Source of the DNA: Papiliotrema nemorosa
Lineage: Eukaryota; Basidiomycota; Tremellomycetes; Tremellales; Rhynchogastremaceae
Reading direction: 5' to 3'
DNA: 64,000 bases
Assembly (NCBI GenBank): GCA_032158125.1
Contig: JASKOT010000036.1
Coordinates: 102,088-166,087, forward strand
Of the stretch, positions 47,794 to 60,772 are shown piece by piece (position 1 is the first letter of the stretch; the number at the start of each line of letters is the position of its first letter). A model generated the notes under the pieces. That model was not told where the DNA came from, ran no database searches, and saw only the letters and a program-made list of their open reading frames with translations. A program made the translations under genes and the position numbers.

Positions 47794-48219
47794 CCTTTGA
47801 CGACGCGACCTGATGTCGAGTACACTGACAAGAGAGTTAGAGACAGATTGCCCTCGTGCATGGGCCCTGGATGAAAGGATGCTCAGTCACCCAGACTTGA
47901 ACGAGGTGAAAGATGAACGGCGACTAAATTGAACCAAAGAGCCATTTAACCGGAGATTCGTATCAAACAGAACCCGTTCCCTCGTGTATGTCTGGCATCC
48001 GATCTTCAGCGAAGTCTCCACTGAAGCATTGGCTTGGCTTTGATGAGAGTGCTAGGGGTTTTGAACGACCTGCTTCTGAGACCATTTCGGGTAGTTTGTC
48101 CGTGTATCAAGGGCCTCACATGCGGCGCCCATAAAGAGCGACACAGCCGAGTTGTGCCGATACGTCTCCGAGTTCGTCTGGATAAGCATTCAGTACTCAA
48201 GATGCATCCTTGAGATTGT
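47794..48219. other. intergenic, no gene recognised
   Basis: About 425 bp between the regulator start and the histidine-phosphatase stop, both minus strand. Presumed promoter of the regulator. Confidence 0.45.
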
Positions 48220-49107
48220 CTACTCTGGCATGCCAAACTGCCAGTCTCTCTCCGACCCGCCCGCAAGAAAATCGCTCCGTCCAACCCATACTCCCTCCCA
48301 TTCGAGGTCTTTGGTGCGTCGATACAGCGATAATGAAGCGCACCCAGCTGGAACGTAAAGCTTGTGGTTCTCTGTCAGCTGCTCGTCAGTCCACAGCTGT
48401 ATTAAGCCTGACACAACGCACAATCCTGCCGAGCAGGATGACCACAGCAGCGTGAGATAACAAAACTACCGACTTGAGGCCCATCTCGTCAATCTGTGCG
48501 ATCCAACGCTGCAGAAAAACCTCTACACGATTAGAAAGCTCCTCTTCACTCTCTCCCTGCAACGAGGGGTACAGTGACGCCTCGTATCGCTCATCGAAAG
48601 TTCCGGGCGGGAAATAGGGCAGAAGAGCTTTCGCGGGTCCCGGTCGAGAAGCCGATGGCTTTCCGCTATCGACTGGCCTGATCCTAATGGTTCAGCAGAG
48701 GATCCGTATGTAGAGACCGACCATTCGCCCACACCGTTCTCCAAAGCGATGCGTTCCTGACATCCGCGCATCCCCAATGCAACGAAGAGCGGCTCGGCAG
48801 TCTGTACGCATCTATAGAACGCGCTGGAGAAGATCTTTTCGGGCACAGGATGAGGATTCAGTCGATTCGGATCTGAGAGGAAGGACGCCAGTTCCTCGGC
48901 TTGATGCAGACCATGTGGTGTAAGCTGGATGTATCAGCGTCCTGCCAAACACTAGTGTGATTTACGGCGGGATCTCCAGCCAGCCCAGATGGTCCTATGT
49001 CAAAGGCCATGTCATCGAAGTTGGCACTGACATCAGCTGCGATATCGTCGATGGCACGTCAAAGCTTACCGAAAGCCGTGTCGGCAGATGTAAAGGTGCT
49101 CGAGCAT
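48220..49107 (-). CDS. histidine phosphatase (phosphoglycerate-mutase-like)
   Basis: Model: complement(48220..48378, 48422..48683, 48722..48924, 48966..49026, 49070..49107), 240 aa, five exons in phase. The catalytic motif is YICRHGFRANF right at the N-terminus, split by the first intron. Then LTPHGLHQAEELASFL, SSAFYRCVQTAEPLF, ENGVGEW, LLPYFPPGTFDERYEAS and the second histidine in VVLLSHAAVVILLGR. This is the histidine phosphatase branch common in fungi, often small-metabolite or regulatory phosphatases. Substrate unknown. The strong RHG and SHA motifs and complete length suggest an active enzyme. Confidence 0.85.
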
Positions 49108-49428
49108 GTCAACTCTGCCCAAATCGAAGAGGGTTTTGGCAACGTGCGTTGTTGTCGTTCATGTCAAGCGTTTTCATGCGGCACTTCTTTCGCGTCAAGC
49201 ATTGACAGCTCTCCCGGTCGTACCACGGTCGCTTTGAAGGGAAATAGTGGTGTTTGCCCGCTTGCTAAACATGACTGAATAGTAGTCAAACAAGGGATTT
49301 TACACTCGCGGGAACTCACCGCAATGCGACCACGAATTCGCCGTAAAGGCTCGCTCCTTCTTACACACGTTTTACACGATGCAACAACATCTGGACACAA
49401 AGTTGCACGTCGGCTAAGTACGATGCGA
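49108..49428. other. intergenic, divergent promoter region
   Basis: Between the histidine phosphatase (minus) and the sugar transporter (plus). No coding structure seen. Confidence 0.45.
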
Positions 49429-49442
49429 GGTATATATATACC
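49429..49442. promoter_or_regulatory. palindromic TATA element GGTATATATATACC
   Basis: A perfect 14-bp palindrome 50 bp upstream of the transporter start at 49492. Position and content fit a TATA box. Confidence 0.5.
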
Positions 49443-49491
49443 ATCATAGTGAAAATCACTCCATGTTCAATCAAACTGAAAAGCAACCGCT

Positions 49492-51652
49492 ATGTCTGGA
49501 CTCTCGAACGACATTCAGCCTGTTTCCCACCAAACCTCCACGCATCTTGCGGACGAGAAGCTTGACGGTGAGCCTCAACCTCGGACGGATCGCTGACAAC
49601 CTAGAAACTGTCGATACAGTCTTGCACAAGCATGATGCGACAAACGCAGCCCTCATCAAAGAAGATGCAATCAGCGCAGAAGCTTCCGAGCGGGACATGA
49701 CTCCCCTGGAGGCATTCAAGGCGTATCCCCAGTCGATATTCTGGTCCTTTTGCGTATCACTATGCCTAATCATGGAGGGCTATGACACCACTTGTGAGAT
49801 TTTACGGAGGTGGTCGCTTATTTAGTGCTCGGGAACTTGCTTGCCCTCTCGACTTTCAGAAAACACTTCGGTCATCACGCAAAAAGCTCGTATCAGCTTG
49901 ATCCCGCCTGGCAGTCTGCCATTGGCTACGCGCCGACTATCGGAGCATTCTGCGGTATCCTCATCAGCTCTTACTTTCAGGATCGGTTCGGCTACAGGCG
50001 AACGATTCAGGTCAACTTGGCTCTGCTCACCGGTTTCATCTTCATCGTCTTCTTTGCAACTTCGATTGAAATGTTGTTTATCGGCGAGCTGCTCTGCGGC
50101 CTTCCCTGGGGCGCTTTCTCCACCGTGAGTGTGTGAAGAGCAGACTGCGACCGTATCATGATGACACGTCAGTCGGCTGTGTCTTATGCCAGCGAAGTCA
50201 CCCCGATCGCCCTCAGAGCGTATCTCACAACGCAAGTGCAAGCTTCATCTGGATGCTGACGACTCAGCTACGTCAATCTCTGCTGGGTCATTGGCCAAAT
50301 TATTGGATCTGGAGTCATCAGAGGTGTCACGCACAGAACGGATCAGTGGGCATACAGGGTGAGTCCTTATCTGCCCATCTCGACTGATGTATGAGATTCC
50401 CTTCGCGATCCAATGGATCTGGCCTATCCCCATCTTCATACTGGTCACTCTTGCACCCGAGAGCCCTTGGTTTCTCGTTCGCAAAGGTCGATTGGAAGAA
50501 GCCAAAAAGTCCATTGTCAGGCTAAGATCTAAATCGCTTGATATCGACCCAAATGCAGTAGTAGCGATGATGGTTCGCACTAATGAGATCGAATTGAACA
50601 TGCACGCAGGAGTATCTTACTTGGTAGGTCGGCAAGTGAACGCTTTCTGACGCTTAGGATTGTTTCCGTGGTGTCGATCGCAGGCGGACCGAGATCGTAT
50701 GCGTCGCTTGGGCATCTCAGATCCTTACGGGGTGTAGTTTTGCAAACCACGCATCCTACTTTTTCACCCAAGGTGAGCCCTTCACTTGGTCATTCAATAG
50801 GCTAATCGCGTAGCTGGTCTCTCTACTGTCCAAGCAGTCAACATGGATCTTGGCATGCGAGGTGTATCTTTCGTCGGATCGGTGCTCTGCTGGATTGTCA
50901 TGAGTGTAGGTCGGCGCAACACACGCTTGCCACGGTTGACGGAGACAGTTCTTTGGCCGACGTATCATCGTAATCACCGGTGCCTCGGTGCTTTGTGTCA
51001 TGTAGGCCAAGATCCCTGATTGAACGCTAACGCTCAGTCTGCTTCTAGTTGGTGTCCTCGGAACGATCGCTCCGATGCATCACGCCGCTGTGTAAGGCAA
51101 AAATGACCAGAGACACCCCGAAGCACTGACGACTACAGGTGGGGCGAGGCTGGCCTCATTATTCTCTGGGTGTTTATATGGGACGTCACTGTCACTGTGA
51201 GCCGTCAGCTATGGGTCAGACTCGATCCTGATGCTTTACAGCCTGTCGTCTACGCTGTCGTCGGAGAGACGTCCTCAACTCGACTTCGAAGCAAGACCGT
51301 TGGTCTTGGTCGAATCACGTACAATATTCTTGGAATCATCGGCGGTATACTGAACACGTACCAGCAGAATCCGCTCGCATGGGGCTGGAAAGGAAAGGCA
51401 GGTAAGTGAAATCATCCGACTGCGTCGCGCCTCGACTAACCTTCAGGGTTCTTCTGGGTAACTCAACGTTCAACGCATGCCGGCAGCGCTGATGAGTAGT
51501 TTGGCTCCTGCTTCCTCGCCCTCACTTGGGCATATTTCCGTCTGCCGGAATGCAAGGGGCGAAGCTTCCGGGAGCTGGACATCATGTTCCAGAGGAACAT
51601 TCCTGCTCGCCAGTTCAAGGACACGATGATTGATGCCAGAGAGGACGAGTAG
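49492..51652 (+). CDS. MFS sugar transporter, maltose/alpha-glucoside-permease type
   Basis: Fourteen exons: 49492..49567, 49605..49793, 49826..50124, 50173..50231, 50268..50358, 50396..50623, 50658..50772, 50814..50905, 50949..51001, 51038..51091, 51139..51196, 51242..51401, 51447..51457, 51500..51652; 545 aa, every junction in phase. Signatures: SLCLIMEGYDTTLLGN, YFQDRFGYRRTIQV, SYASEVTPIALRAYL, LAPESPWFLVRKGRLEEAKK, YAVVGETSSTRLRSKTVGLG and a C-terminal FGSCFLALTWAYFRLPECKG-type end. Twelve helices expected. Intron 50232-50267 has a GC donor (GC-AG), and exon 13 is only 11 nt. The ETSSTRLRSKT motif is typical of fungal hexose-oligosaccharide importers; the sugar is not known. Confidence 0.88.
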
Positions 51653-52198
51653 AGGTAGCCTTGGTGACTCGGCCAGCGGGGTTCAGGCGCAGGGTGCGAT
51701 TGCATGGTAACTTTCGCGCCTTACCGAGGCAGATTATGCACACTCCCTCTGAAGCATGTCATAGACCTCCAGGCTGCCAATCGCCATTTTGTGTGTGTGG
51801 CCTCAATGAGCGAATACTGCAAACCATGTTATCCACGTTCGCGTTACACTGCAATGGTCAGGACCGCTATCCCAGCCTTTAGGAGCACTCTGCAAATAAT
51901 CGCATTGCATTAGTAAGTTTCCAGACGTCATGAACCCCAATTCCTAGTTCCGGCTATGGGTACAGCATATCTACCGCGGTATATCAACTTGAACGGATCG
52001 ACCGGTGGTCGATTGTCTCATCCCTGAGAGTCCATCATACGAGGTCAGGAGCGTGCGTTTACAATATCAGGCTGATCAGTCCTCACCATCAGCATCGTTT
52101 GACCGATGAAGTTAAGCCACGTGCGGCATGTGCTTCATCGGGCGCGCTTGTCTGCGAAGTGGACTACTGCATCGGGAAAGTGGCACGGTCCAAATGCA
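51653..52198. other. intergenic between convergent genes
   Basis: About 545 bp between the transporter stop and the regulator stop. Nothing recognised. Confidence 0.5.
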
Positions 52199-54069
52199 TC
52201 AAGCTGGAACATCTTTACAACAGTCGCATTGATCTCCCACCCATCTGATCCACCTTTGCGTCGCCACTTCAGATGCTAGCACCTGCAATTTAGCCGTGGC
52301 TTCCATAGCATGGGTCTTGGACCTGAACTCGGCCGGTATAATGAGTGTGCCTGGCAGCGACAGGGCCGTTTGACACACATCTGCGATATTCCCTAACTTC
52401 TTGCCCTGCGTTCAGCAGACTTTCAGAGCTGGTCACCTACCATAGCATGCCCATTACATAATATCGATCGGCGAGACATCGTCTCAACAAGGTGCCCAAC
52501 TTTTGCCAGGACCTTGAGTGGATATTCAATAGCAAGTTCTGGGACGCCGGGCGTCGCGTTCAAAATCGAATGAGTCGCGCAGCCTTGCCATAATTTGATG
52601 TGAAGCCATTGAGCTGTCAGTACTGTGTCTGCGATTTGAACATCCGAAACGCAGCCCTCGGTATTGACCTCCTCGAGACCGGCATGCGCGACGAGAACAT
52701 TTCGCGTGCTGAATGTGCAGGTCGGAGGTGTGCATTGCCCGTTGATGCAATCGATCAGTGCCGGCGTGATAGTCTCGAACAACTTGGCGGTAGGAACCAT
52801 TCCAAACGTCAATCCCGATTGCAAGCGGAACTCGACCGGCAAGGATGACAACGATGACCGGATGGTGGTAGGTTTCAGCAGGAGTAACGAGTTGGATCGC
52901 TCTGCAATTGCTAGCATCCATAATATCCGCAAGAACGATTCTCTGTCCACCGGATCAAACGCATCGTACGCTTTGGGATCAGCCAAGTTGAGCGATTCGG
53001 CTAGGGCGATGGCTTCTCGATGTCGAACAAAAGCGACTGCAGGACCTTTAGATACTAAAGCAACAGCTGCAAGAAGCATGCTAGTTCCGATGCAGTCAAG
53101 AGAGGGTTTGGAGCCTAGCTCGGAAGTGTTGTGAAGATTGATCGCCATGTCCATCATAGCATCGGCCTCTTCCTTGCGCTCATGCGATACGTTGAGTGGG
53201 GCCGAGGCGAAAAGCGACAGAGCGCAAGCGGCTAATAAGAACGCGGCAAACTGCTGGTCGTGTAGATGAACACGATTGCGGAATCGCTCCTGCAATCGAT
53301 CGGGGTCAACGATGGGGAACAGCCGTTGCACGTGACGAAGGTATCTCTGCAGCGACTTGGCCAGCAATTCCGACATCAACACAAGCTGCGAGGTGGCCGG
53401 GTGTGATCTTGCCGACGGTGTAGAAGATGTATCTACGCGCGAAAGATGGAGGTAGGACGGCAAGGATGACGGTGACGGATCGGGAAAGGGTATGATAGGG
53501 TAGCTATTCGTGGGGTCGTTGAAGATGCTAAAGTCGAAGGGTATGTTGGGAGATAGAGGATCCGGGGCCTTCTGTGAGTCAAAGAGATCCAGAGGCATCG
53601 ACGGTAGTTCACAGTCGGCCCAAGGCATGAGATTCGCATCGCTGGTGGAAAACGTAGTTCCGACATTGGGCGTCAGAGTCACTGCTGAAGTCGTGGCGAC
53701 GCTGCTCGCGTCGTCCGAGTCATCGCTAGCTGGCCACAATGTCGCTTGCAGCATATTTATCGTCCTGTTGGTCAGATCAGGGATGGCGGATACCTTACTT
53801 TCCCTTGGGTCCCTTCTTTCTCGCTGGCCGAACGTAAGTGCAGCGCAAGCGACTCGTATTACACTTGAGACATGGCGACCCCCCGGAGCACTGTTGTTGA
53901 GCTTTATGATTTATGAAGACCTTACTTTCGTACGTCGTACATGGCAAGCATCGCATGCTCTCGCAAGCGCCCGACTCGCTTTGGCCCTCTGAGACGGGCA
54001 GTTGGCTTTCGCCTGCCTATCGGACGATTCGTTTGCCGCATTCATGGGGCAGAGCAAGGTAGCACTCAT
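52199..54069 (-). CDS. Zn2Cys6 fungal transcription factor, AmyR/XlnR-like layout
   Basis: Model: complement(52199..52380, 52437..53764, 53799..53890, 53926..54069), 581 aa, four exons in phase. Zinc cluster ARACDACHVRRTKC, then PCLKCNTSRLRC, followed by VRPARKKGPKGK, a linker typical of starch and sugar regulators. A long Ser/Pro/Asp-rich linker, then the regulatory domain: LQRYLRHVQRLFPIVDPDRL, AACALSLFA, GTSMLLAAVALVSKGPA, FLRILWMLAIAERSNSLLLL. It sits beside two sugar transporters and an alpha-mannosidase, so control of sugar uptake is plausible. Which genes it regulates is not shown. Confidence 0.85.
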
Positions 54070-54336
54070 TGTAGGGAGAGTCGTGGAGAAATGATGGGCT
54101 GAGAGGGGGATAAGCCTCATACGACAATAAGAGCGAGGTAGACCCGGTGGTTCGATTGAACACGTGCGACAATTCACGGCGTACTCGTAGCACCGGCTAT
54201 ATCATGGTCGCACTTCGCTCTTTCTGTCCTTGTCTGCCTTTGGTGATTCAACCATATGCAGGACGGCCGTCGTGATCAAGTCAACCTCTGCAGCTCTCTC
54301 TTGTGCCCAGATTCTGATAACTGCATCTCTGCCAGC

Positions 54337-55753
54337 ATGACCATCAGCGTTACACCATTAGACGTCCTAGCGAGTCCGACTCGCAAGTACAGCGATGCAT
54401 CCGACGTCAAGCGTTCGCATCTCATCGATCGCGCTAAAGTGCACCATATCCTTGCATACCTTCGGTCGCCTGCAAGCTCCTACGACCCTCTCCTCGTTTC
54501 CGCTCATCGAGGCCTCCCTTCTGTCGGGATTCCTGAAAATTTAAGTCCTGTCTTGTTTGCCTTCCCGATATTCTGCTCATGTCCAGAGTATCCCCGCCGT
54601 CGGGGAAGCAGTCCGACATGGCATGACGAGTGTGGAGCTAGACGTTCGCCTCACATCGGATGGGACCGTCGGTGAGTGGGGGACTTGTCTGGGTGATCTC
54701 ACAATAGTGATCTTGCATGATTTTGGGCTTGGAAGGGTGACTGACATCGCCGAGCAGCAGGCGAAGAACAGTACGAAGGATTTTAGACCCCAATTAACGA
54801 GCAGACGTGTACGACGTCTTCACGGGCAACGGCTACAATCCTGCTGTGAATTCGCTCCCTTGGAAGGGATGTGTGGAGAGGCTGTACCTCAAGGATCATC
54901 TGGGGAATGTTACCTCTGAGCGGGTGTTGACTCTTGAAGCTCTGCAAGCTGAATTGCGCCTTCCAAGAGCTCCTCTGACTGTGTAGACTTGAAGCAGTCC
55001 GCAATGCGGGGTGGGAAGTAGTTCTGTTCCTCGACATGTGAGTTCCGGATCATGAGGGGTAGACTAACGCTTTAGCAAAACAAAGGCAGTCATGGGACCG
55101 ATCTACGAGATCCTGCGACGATACACCAACGGCAATGGAGTTTCTGCCCTAGGTGTGACGCCTGTAGAAATCCGCTGATTGACAGAATGGTGCTTGTTCA
55201 AGCCAGACCTTTCGTTTTGTCCTACCCCTGGTCATCTGCGCGAGGAGCAATGGTTTATCAACGTGCGTCTTTAATGCTGCTCGGCTGAAACCACCAGGCT
55301 GAGACGAGGGGAGATCAGACGTACTGGATACCTGTCATCGAGCCTAGTGCGCTCCGACCGGATGGACTGTCATGTGAGTCGACCGCCCGAGCTGCTGCTT
55401 ACAGAATGTGCTGGACGCTGCAAAGGTGAATGCGCCGTGAGGTCACACTGACTCTAGGCTTGGGCCGAAGAAGAAACGACTATCGCACTGGAAATCGGTG
55501 TGAGATCGGCACAAGGACCGGGAATGGAGGTGGTGGAGTGGGCTACACAAGGCGGGACCTCCTTAAGGCTTGGCTTCTATGCCGCATTGGGGGATGATTG
55601 GGTCCGCTTTGATCCGCGTTGCCCTCACAGGTGCGCCGCTTCAGGCTCCACGGGCTGATTCACCAGTGTAAAGCCTCTGGTGATATACGAGGAGTATGTT
55701 GACACACGCGCGCAATGCCGTCTGACGTATAGCCATCCTTTGTCGACATTTGA
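54337..55753 (+). pseudogene. glycerophosphodiester phosphodiesterase-like gene with damaged splicing
   Basis: GDPD-type TIM-barrel enzyme by motif: LLVSAHRGLPSVGIPEN continuing as SIPAVGEAVRHGMTS, VELDVRLTSDG, ILHDFGLGRVTDI, LYLKDHLGNVTSERVLTLEA, GWEVVLFLDIKTKAVMGPIY and RFDPRCPH. Exons 54337..54540, 54587..54671, 54708..54770, 54805..54943, 54987..55037, 55076..55152, 55186..55262, 55319..55373, 55405..55425, 55458..55630, 55667..55697 and 55733..55753. The PEN-SIPAV junction needs a donor at 54541 that reads TTAAGT where GTAAGT is expected; exon 55319..55373 joins the next exon one base out of frame; intron 54944-54986 has a GC donor. Together these suggest decay, though sequence error or odd splicing could explain them. 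Confidence 0.5.
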
Positions 55754-56559
55754 CGAGATTTTGGCATCGGAAGCGAGCCATGACAACCATGATCATCGGG
55801 ACGATTTAAGTGAGCATGATCATCTGTGCTTTCTGATGTGATAGTGCTGTTCAGGAGGCTGGGTTTTTCATGGGTCATCGGTGAGACGCCCGTATGAGTT
55901 CGGCTAATGTGCAGCGGACCGCGCACTCGCTAATATCGACCTGATGCATGCGCAAAAAGGGTTGAACGCTAAGATAGCTATGCGAGATTGCTGAGTCTGG
56001 GTATGCATTTGCTATACGGGGGATGTAAGGATCTGCGCAAGTGGACATGGTTCACGCGAACCTGTGCATTCAGTCTCGGGCAAAACCCACGCGCATCAAT
56101 CTGCAAAAGCTATCATACTCTTGGGGATACCGCCTAGACTTTTTACAAATCATATGAGCAGATTCTTGCAAAAAGCTGATCTACATTGGGCAATTTAACC
56201 GACTGGTCCCCTGATATGTATCACCATTCAGTTTACACGGCAGGAAGTCACGCTTTTGCCGTTTCATTGTCGTGACGCTGGTCCCAAACTCACTTCGCTG
56301 CTTGAGAAGAGCCAACATTCACCGCCGCGTTGGTCGCTTCGAGTCAGACTAGCTCGGCAATTGGAGTATCACTCGTGAACCAAGCGTAGTCCCAATCATT
56401 GACACTCCTATAGGTCAGGTTCAAAGAGACACATGATGGTCGAAGATGGGATGATGAATTAGAGCGGCAGGCGGTTCAATCAGACAAGTCTCGTCGAACA
56501 GCAACGGGGTGACCTCATCGCGCCACCCACAGACGCATACATGATGCAAGAGAGCAAAT
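55754..56559. other. intergenic between convergent genes
   Basis: About 800 bp between the GDPD-like gene and the alpha-mannosidase stop. Only short ORFs; no family recognised. Confidence 0.5.
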
Positions 56560-59500
56560 CTATTCGAGAATGATCTGCAGAGTTGCAATCTGAAAACGTC
56601 GAAGATCGAGTTTGACTTCTACGGTCCGTCCGTCAGTTTCAGAGATCACCGGCTCGCCTTGCACTTCCTCCTCTAAGATATTCACCCAGCATAGCGATGA
56701 GATGTTGAGACCGGATCTGAAAAGTCAGCGCAATGAATCTACCATATGGCGCACATTCTCAGCTTGCCCCGAGCTCGACCGCCGAGGCTTTCGTACAGAC
56801 GTAAGATGATGGATTGCCGCTGTCGGATCCTGTCGTCTTCTCCCCGCTTGACGGTCTCCACAATGACACTCTCGCATCCTATGACATCGAACGAGGTCTG
56901 TGACAAGGTCTCTATGGCTGCACACCGGTCTCTGACATGATGTAGAAGCACTGGTCTGACGTATCGCAGCGCATCGGCGTATACACCCGACTCTTGCATT
57001 CGACCGGTATGCGGCATGATGGCAAAGGAGAAGTCGTGCTCTCCTTGATCTTGGACTGGGTCTGGGGCGGTCGCGGAACGTAGTAGAGAGATCCTACGTA
57101 GTGAGCGTGGATACCCAACGTGACCAAGTTGCTCACTGCATGGTATTACCCTCGACTGCATACCCGTACTTGTACTCGCTCGCGAGCGCAATCCCGTAGC
57201 CAGGCTCGCTTAGATCTGCGATAGTATGAGTGCAAACTTCGAATTTAGCTTGATCTTGTCTGGTGTTTCGATGTGTCGGGCGCTCAATGAGACCAAATTG
57301 CGTCCCGTACGTCGCATTGTCCGCATGGATATCAACAGGTAGCGCAACTGCGCAGTCAGTTGGATATTTAACTCTCACTTTACATTTCAGGAATTTGTGT
57401 TTCTCGTGCCAGTCGACATGTACTTGTACGCGTATAGCAGACCGAGTCGTAGGGCCAGTCGCATCGAGGGAGAACTGTTGTAAGCCTCGAATTGAGGATG
57501 TTGGCTCACCGTCATTAGGACTGTGCTTGACCCAAATCGTGAGATAGCCTCTAAGCTAGCACGTAATGAGTTGACCTCTCCGACAGACACCTCGTCAAAC
57601 TCCAAAATGGTCGCACAATCGAGGTGGTAGATCTCCATATCCCATGCGTCATACTCCAGGGGCAAGTCCTCGTAAATCATCAATCCACCATCCACTGCTC
57701 GAGGGCCGGGTAGAATCAGTTCTCGATCGAGAGACAAGTCCCTGAGAGATGTCACACGTCCATTGGAGATGGTCAAGCGCAATGACCCATTCTCTAACAC
57801 ATGCGATTGTTCTCGAGAATAGGCTGTAGGTCGAGTAAATGCCTGGGAGTCGGCAATGGTCCCTACTCCTTTGTTGCCGACCTGTACTGCTGCGTAGTGT
57901 CGCTCCTGAGCAATGTTCAACTCCACAATCTCTGTACGAGCCATACGGAACGGGTCCAGAGCGATGGTATGATGCGCATCAAGGTTGGTCGATGGCTGCG
58001 ACTTTGGTAACAGAGCCTGTAAGGTTGTTTCCAACAGCGCATGAGTCTCGGCGAATCGCTTTTCGTATATTTCCAAAGCATCGTCGATGGCAAGCTTGAT
58101 ACTTGTGCCTGGCAAGATGTCGTGGAACTGGTTGAGCATCACATCCCTCCAAATATCCTCCAGCTGCACCCAAGGGTATGTGTAGTCGTCGACGTGCAAT
58201 GACGCCAATGTTGCGTAGAATTCCACTGTCTGTAGAAGCGTCTCCATCTGCCGGTTGCCCCTTTTTATACCTGCTTGAGATGTGTAGGTCTGTACATGAG
58301 CCTGAAACTAGTCCAAGGGACACAGACGCACTCCGCGGTGTCGCTCAAAGTACAGCTCACCACGCCACGAGGGCAATGTCGCCCCTCCCTGAGTGTCCTC
58401 GCAAAGATGGTCGAAAAAGTCTTCAGGCGTCCCAATCTTCACTGCAGGAATTTCCTTACTAATTTGTGCTACAGACTCTAAACGTGCCAGCTAAACAAGT
58501 CGGCGCCGAATCCAATGTGTGACGCACCTTTTCCAGCATGAGCGCAGTAGGACCACCTCCGCCGTCGCCATTGCCATACAACAAAAGTGCTTCTTCCGTG
58601 ACTTCGAGATTTTTATGGGTCCTTGCACCCTTGATGAGCTCATCCACGTCTGCTTGAGCATTATAGGTGTCTACCGGGGTCATATGAGCCAGCACCTGTG
58701 ACCCGTCGAGCCCGATCCAGTTGAAAGTGGAGTGGGGGAATGTACTAATGTTATTCCAGGAGAGCTTTTGTCAGCGAACGCGGTATACGATTTTACCTTT
58801 TGTGTGAAAAAGTATTGTATGCCCGCAAGTCGTAAGATCTGAGGCAATTGGCTCGCGTATCCCTGTGGTCAACTGATGCCGACCGAAAGACGCACGAAAG
58901 TATCAGGAAGCCATGCGACGTTGCTGCGAACGGCAAACTTGTCCATAAAGTAGCGTTGGCCATACAGATACTGTCGACACAGACTCTCACCAGAGGGTAT
59001 TATACAATCATGCTCGAGCCAGGCTCCGCCAATGGGGATAAATCTGCCGGCCACCACCTGCTCGGAGACTGAATCAAACAAGGAAGGATAAAACTTTTGT
59101 AACCAATCGTATTGCTGAGCAGAGGAAGCAGCAAACTTGTGATTGGGATACCGTCGCATGAGGTCTACCTGGGATGACCAAGAGCGTGCGATCTTCTGCT
59201 GAGACTGCGTGTATCGCCAAAGCCACGCGGTATCAATGTGACCAAATGAGCGACAATCATAGAGGTGAGACTTACCAATGTCCGATCGCCCATACTGATG
59301 CCTCTTTCTCGTGTCGATTTCCAGGGTCGGTTGCACCCATGGCCTGTGCAGCCACCTTTCGGCAGTCAGACACCATCTTGTCCAGTTTTCCGTCGACATC
59401 ATCGCCCGAAGCTCGCTTGAACGCGTCCATGATTTGATTGGCGGCGCGGAGCGCTTTACGCGAGGTTCTCGAGCCCGCACCGTTCTGCATCCGGGTCAAT

Positions 59501-60339
59501 TGGGTGAGGACCTGAAAGTCGATCCGCAATTGTCGTGCTTGCGATCTGACCACGACAATGTCCGCCAATACCAACTGGAAAGATACATTCATCTGCAATC
59601 AGTCGCGAAGAATGACGCGGACCTACGTCTGGCTGCTGATGACGATAGCCGTCCAGTCCAAGTCCAAACAAGGCGTTGACCGAGACCTCGATGATACATT
59701 CATAACGACCTCTCTGAACAGCTTCTTTTGGAATGATGTGGTCGATTCGTCTGTCCTCCTGGGTGCCCGGAACTCCGTCCTTTGTTGTGTTGGGCCCGCC
59801 AGTGATAGCTGGAGCATCAGCCCGCAATAAAGTGCCACTGCTTACCATGAAGCGGGTGTCCATCCAAGGTATAAATGAGTCCTTCACAATTGGGGTCAAA
59901 CTCGACTAGATATAGCGTCAATCAGACCTCTTTCTGGGGAGAGAGCAGTCTCACAAACTACGGGATCGTCCGTCTCGGCTGCTTCCTTTGGGAGTGTCAA
60001 CTCCACCTTGATCCAGTGATTAGTCCAGCTCGGCCCAAACCAGTCGCCTTTCCTCAGAAAAGTCGCCTCGGATGACTGCAGCCCGTCGAGACCCTCTTGA
60101 AAGGTTGGCTTGCTCATGCCAGAAGCACTCCATTTGGTAAGCTTGACATGGAGCTCTCCCGAGAACCGCGCGCGATCAAACGCTGAGGACAGATTGTGCT
60201 TTGCATAGTGACCACCCGTGAATAGGTCGAGCCTTCGATCGGCCTAGTCGTCAGCAAGTAATGTGCATCTACCACTCACGATATTGGGTAGCAAAGGGTA
60301 GGAAACAGCTTCCGACACCGCTGGATACGCAGCTGCCAT
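56560..60339 (-). CDS. alpha-mannosidase, GH38
   Basis: Large multi-exon gene on the minus strand, about 1,050 aa expected. Starts MAAAYPAVSEAVSY at 60339, with an intron at about 60240-60279, then RLDLFTGGHYAKHNL and LRKGDWFGPSWTNHWIKVEL. Core GH38 text: FGHIDTAWLW with His-x-Asp metal ligands, KIARSWSSQVDLMRRYPNHK, FAASSAQQYDWLQKFYPSLF, IPIGGAWLEHDC, PSGESLCRQYLYGQRYF and VAWLPDTF near 59220-58900, LLYGNGDGGGGPT near 58560, WRDVMLNQFHDILPGTS near 58150-58100, and a C-terminal beta domain ending IATLQIILE at 56560. No signal peptide, so probably vacuolar or cytosolic. I did not verify every exon junction. Neighbours are two sugar importers and a regulator. Confidence 0.85.
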
Positions 60340-60772
60340 CCTGACCTGGTCAACGTCTGTTTGGCAAGTCCTCAACAGCGCTCTGAATGTAAAATACTGG
60401 CAATTTGGTGAACGATAATGAGCCGGGATTGGTCATTGTTCGGAATTGGTTGACCCGAAGACGTTTTAATTATCCGAGATCTGTTCGACAATCGCAGATC
60501 TGGGTCCATACGCATAGTTCGGATTTGTGCGTCAACAGCGGGAACGCCAGGAGGGGAAATTTGAGGATATACAGCGGCTCAGCTCGCCGATGGATCCGGA
60601 ATATTTGATATGCAAAGTCCTGGAGCAGTCACAGATTGCACATGATAGCGCTATCACGGACCGGTGCTGCCAATTGGGTGCCCCAGCCTAGATCTTGATT
60701 GGGCACTAGGGACCTATATAAGGAGTGGCAGCGGGGCAATTAAGACGTCCACGACAAACCCTGTATTCCACC
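60340..60772. other. intergenic, divergent promoter region
   Basis: Between the alpha-mannosidase (minus) and the second sugar transporter (plus). A TATA-like CTATATAAGG lies near 60714, about 50 bp upstream of the transporter start. Presumed shared promoter. Confidence 0.5.
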
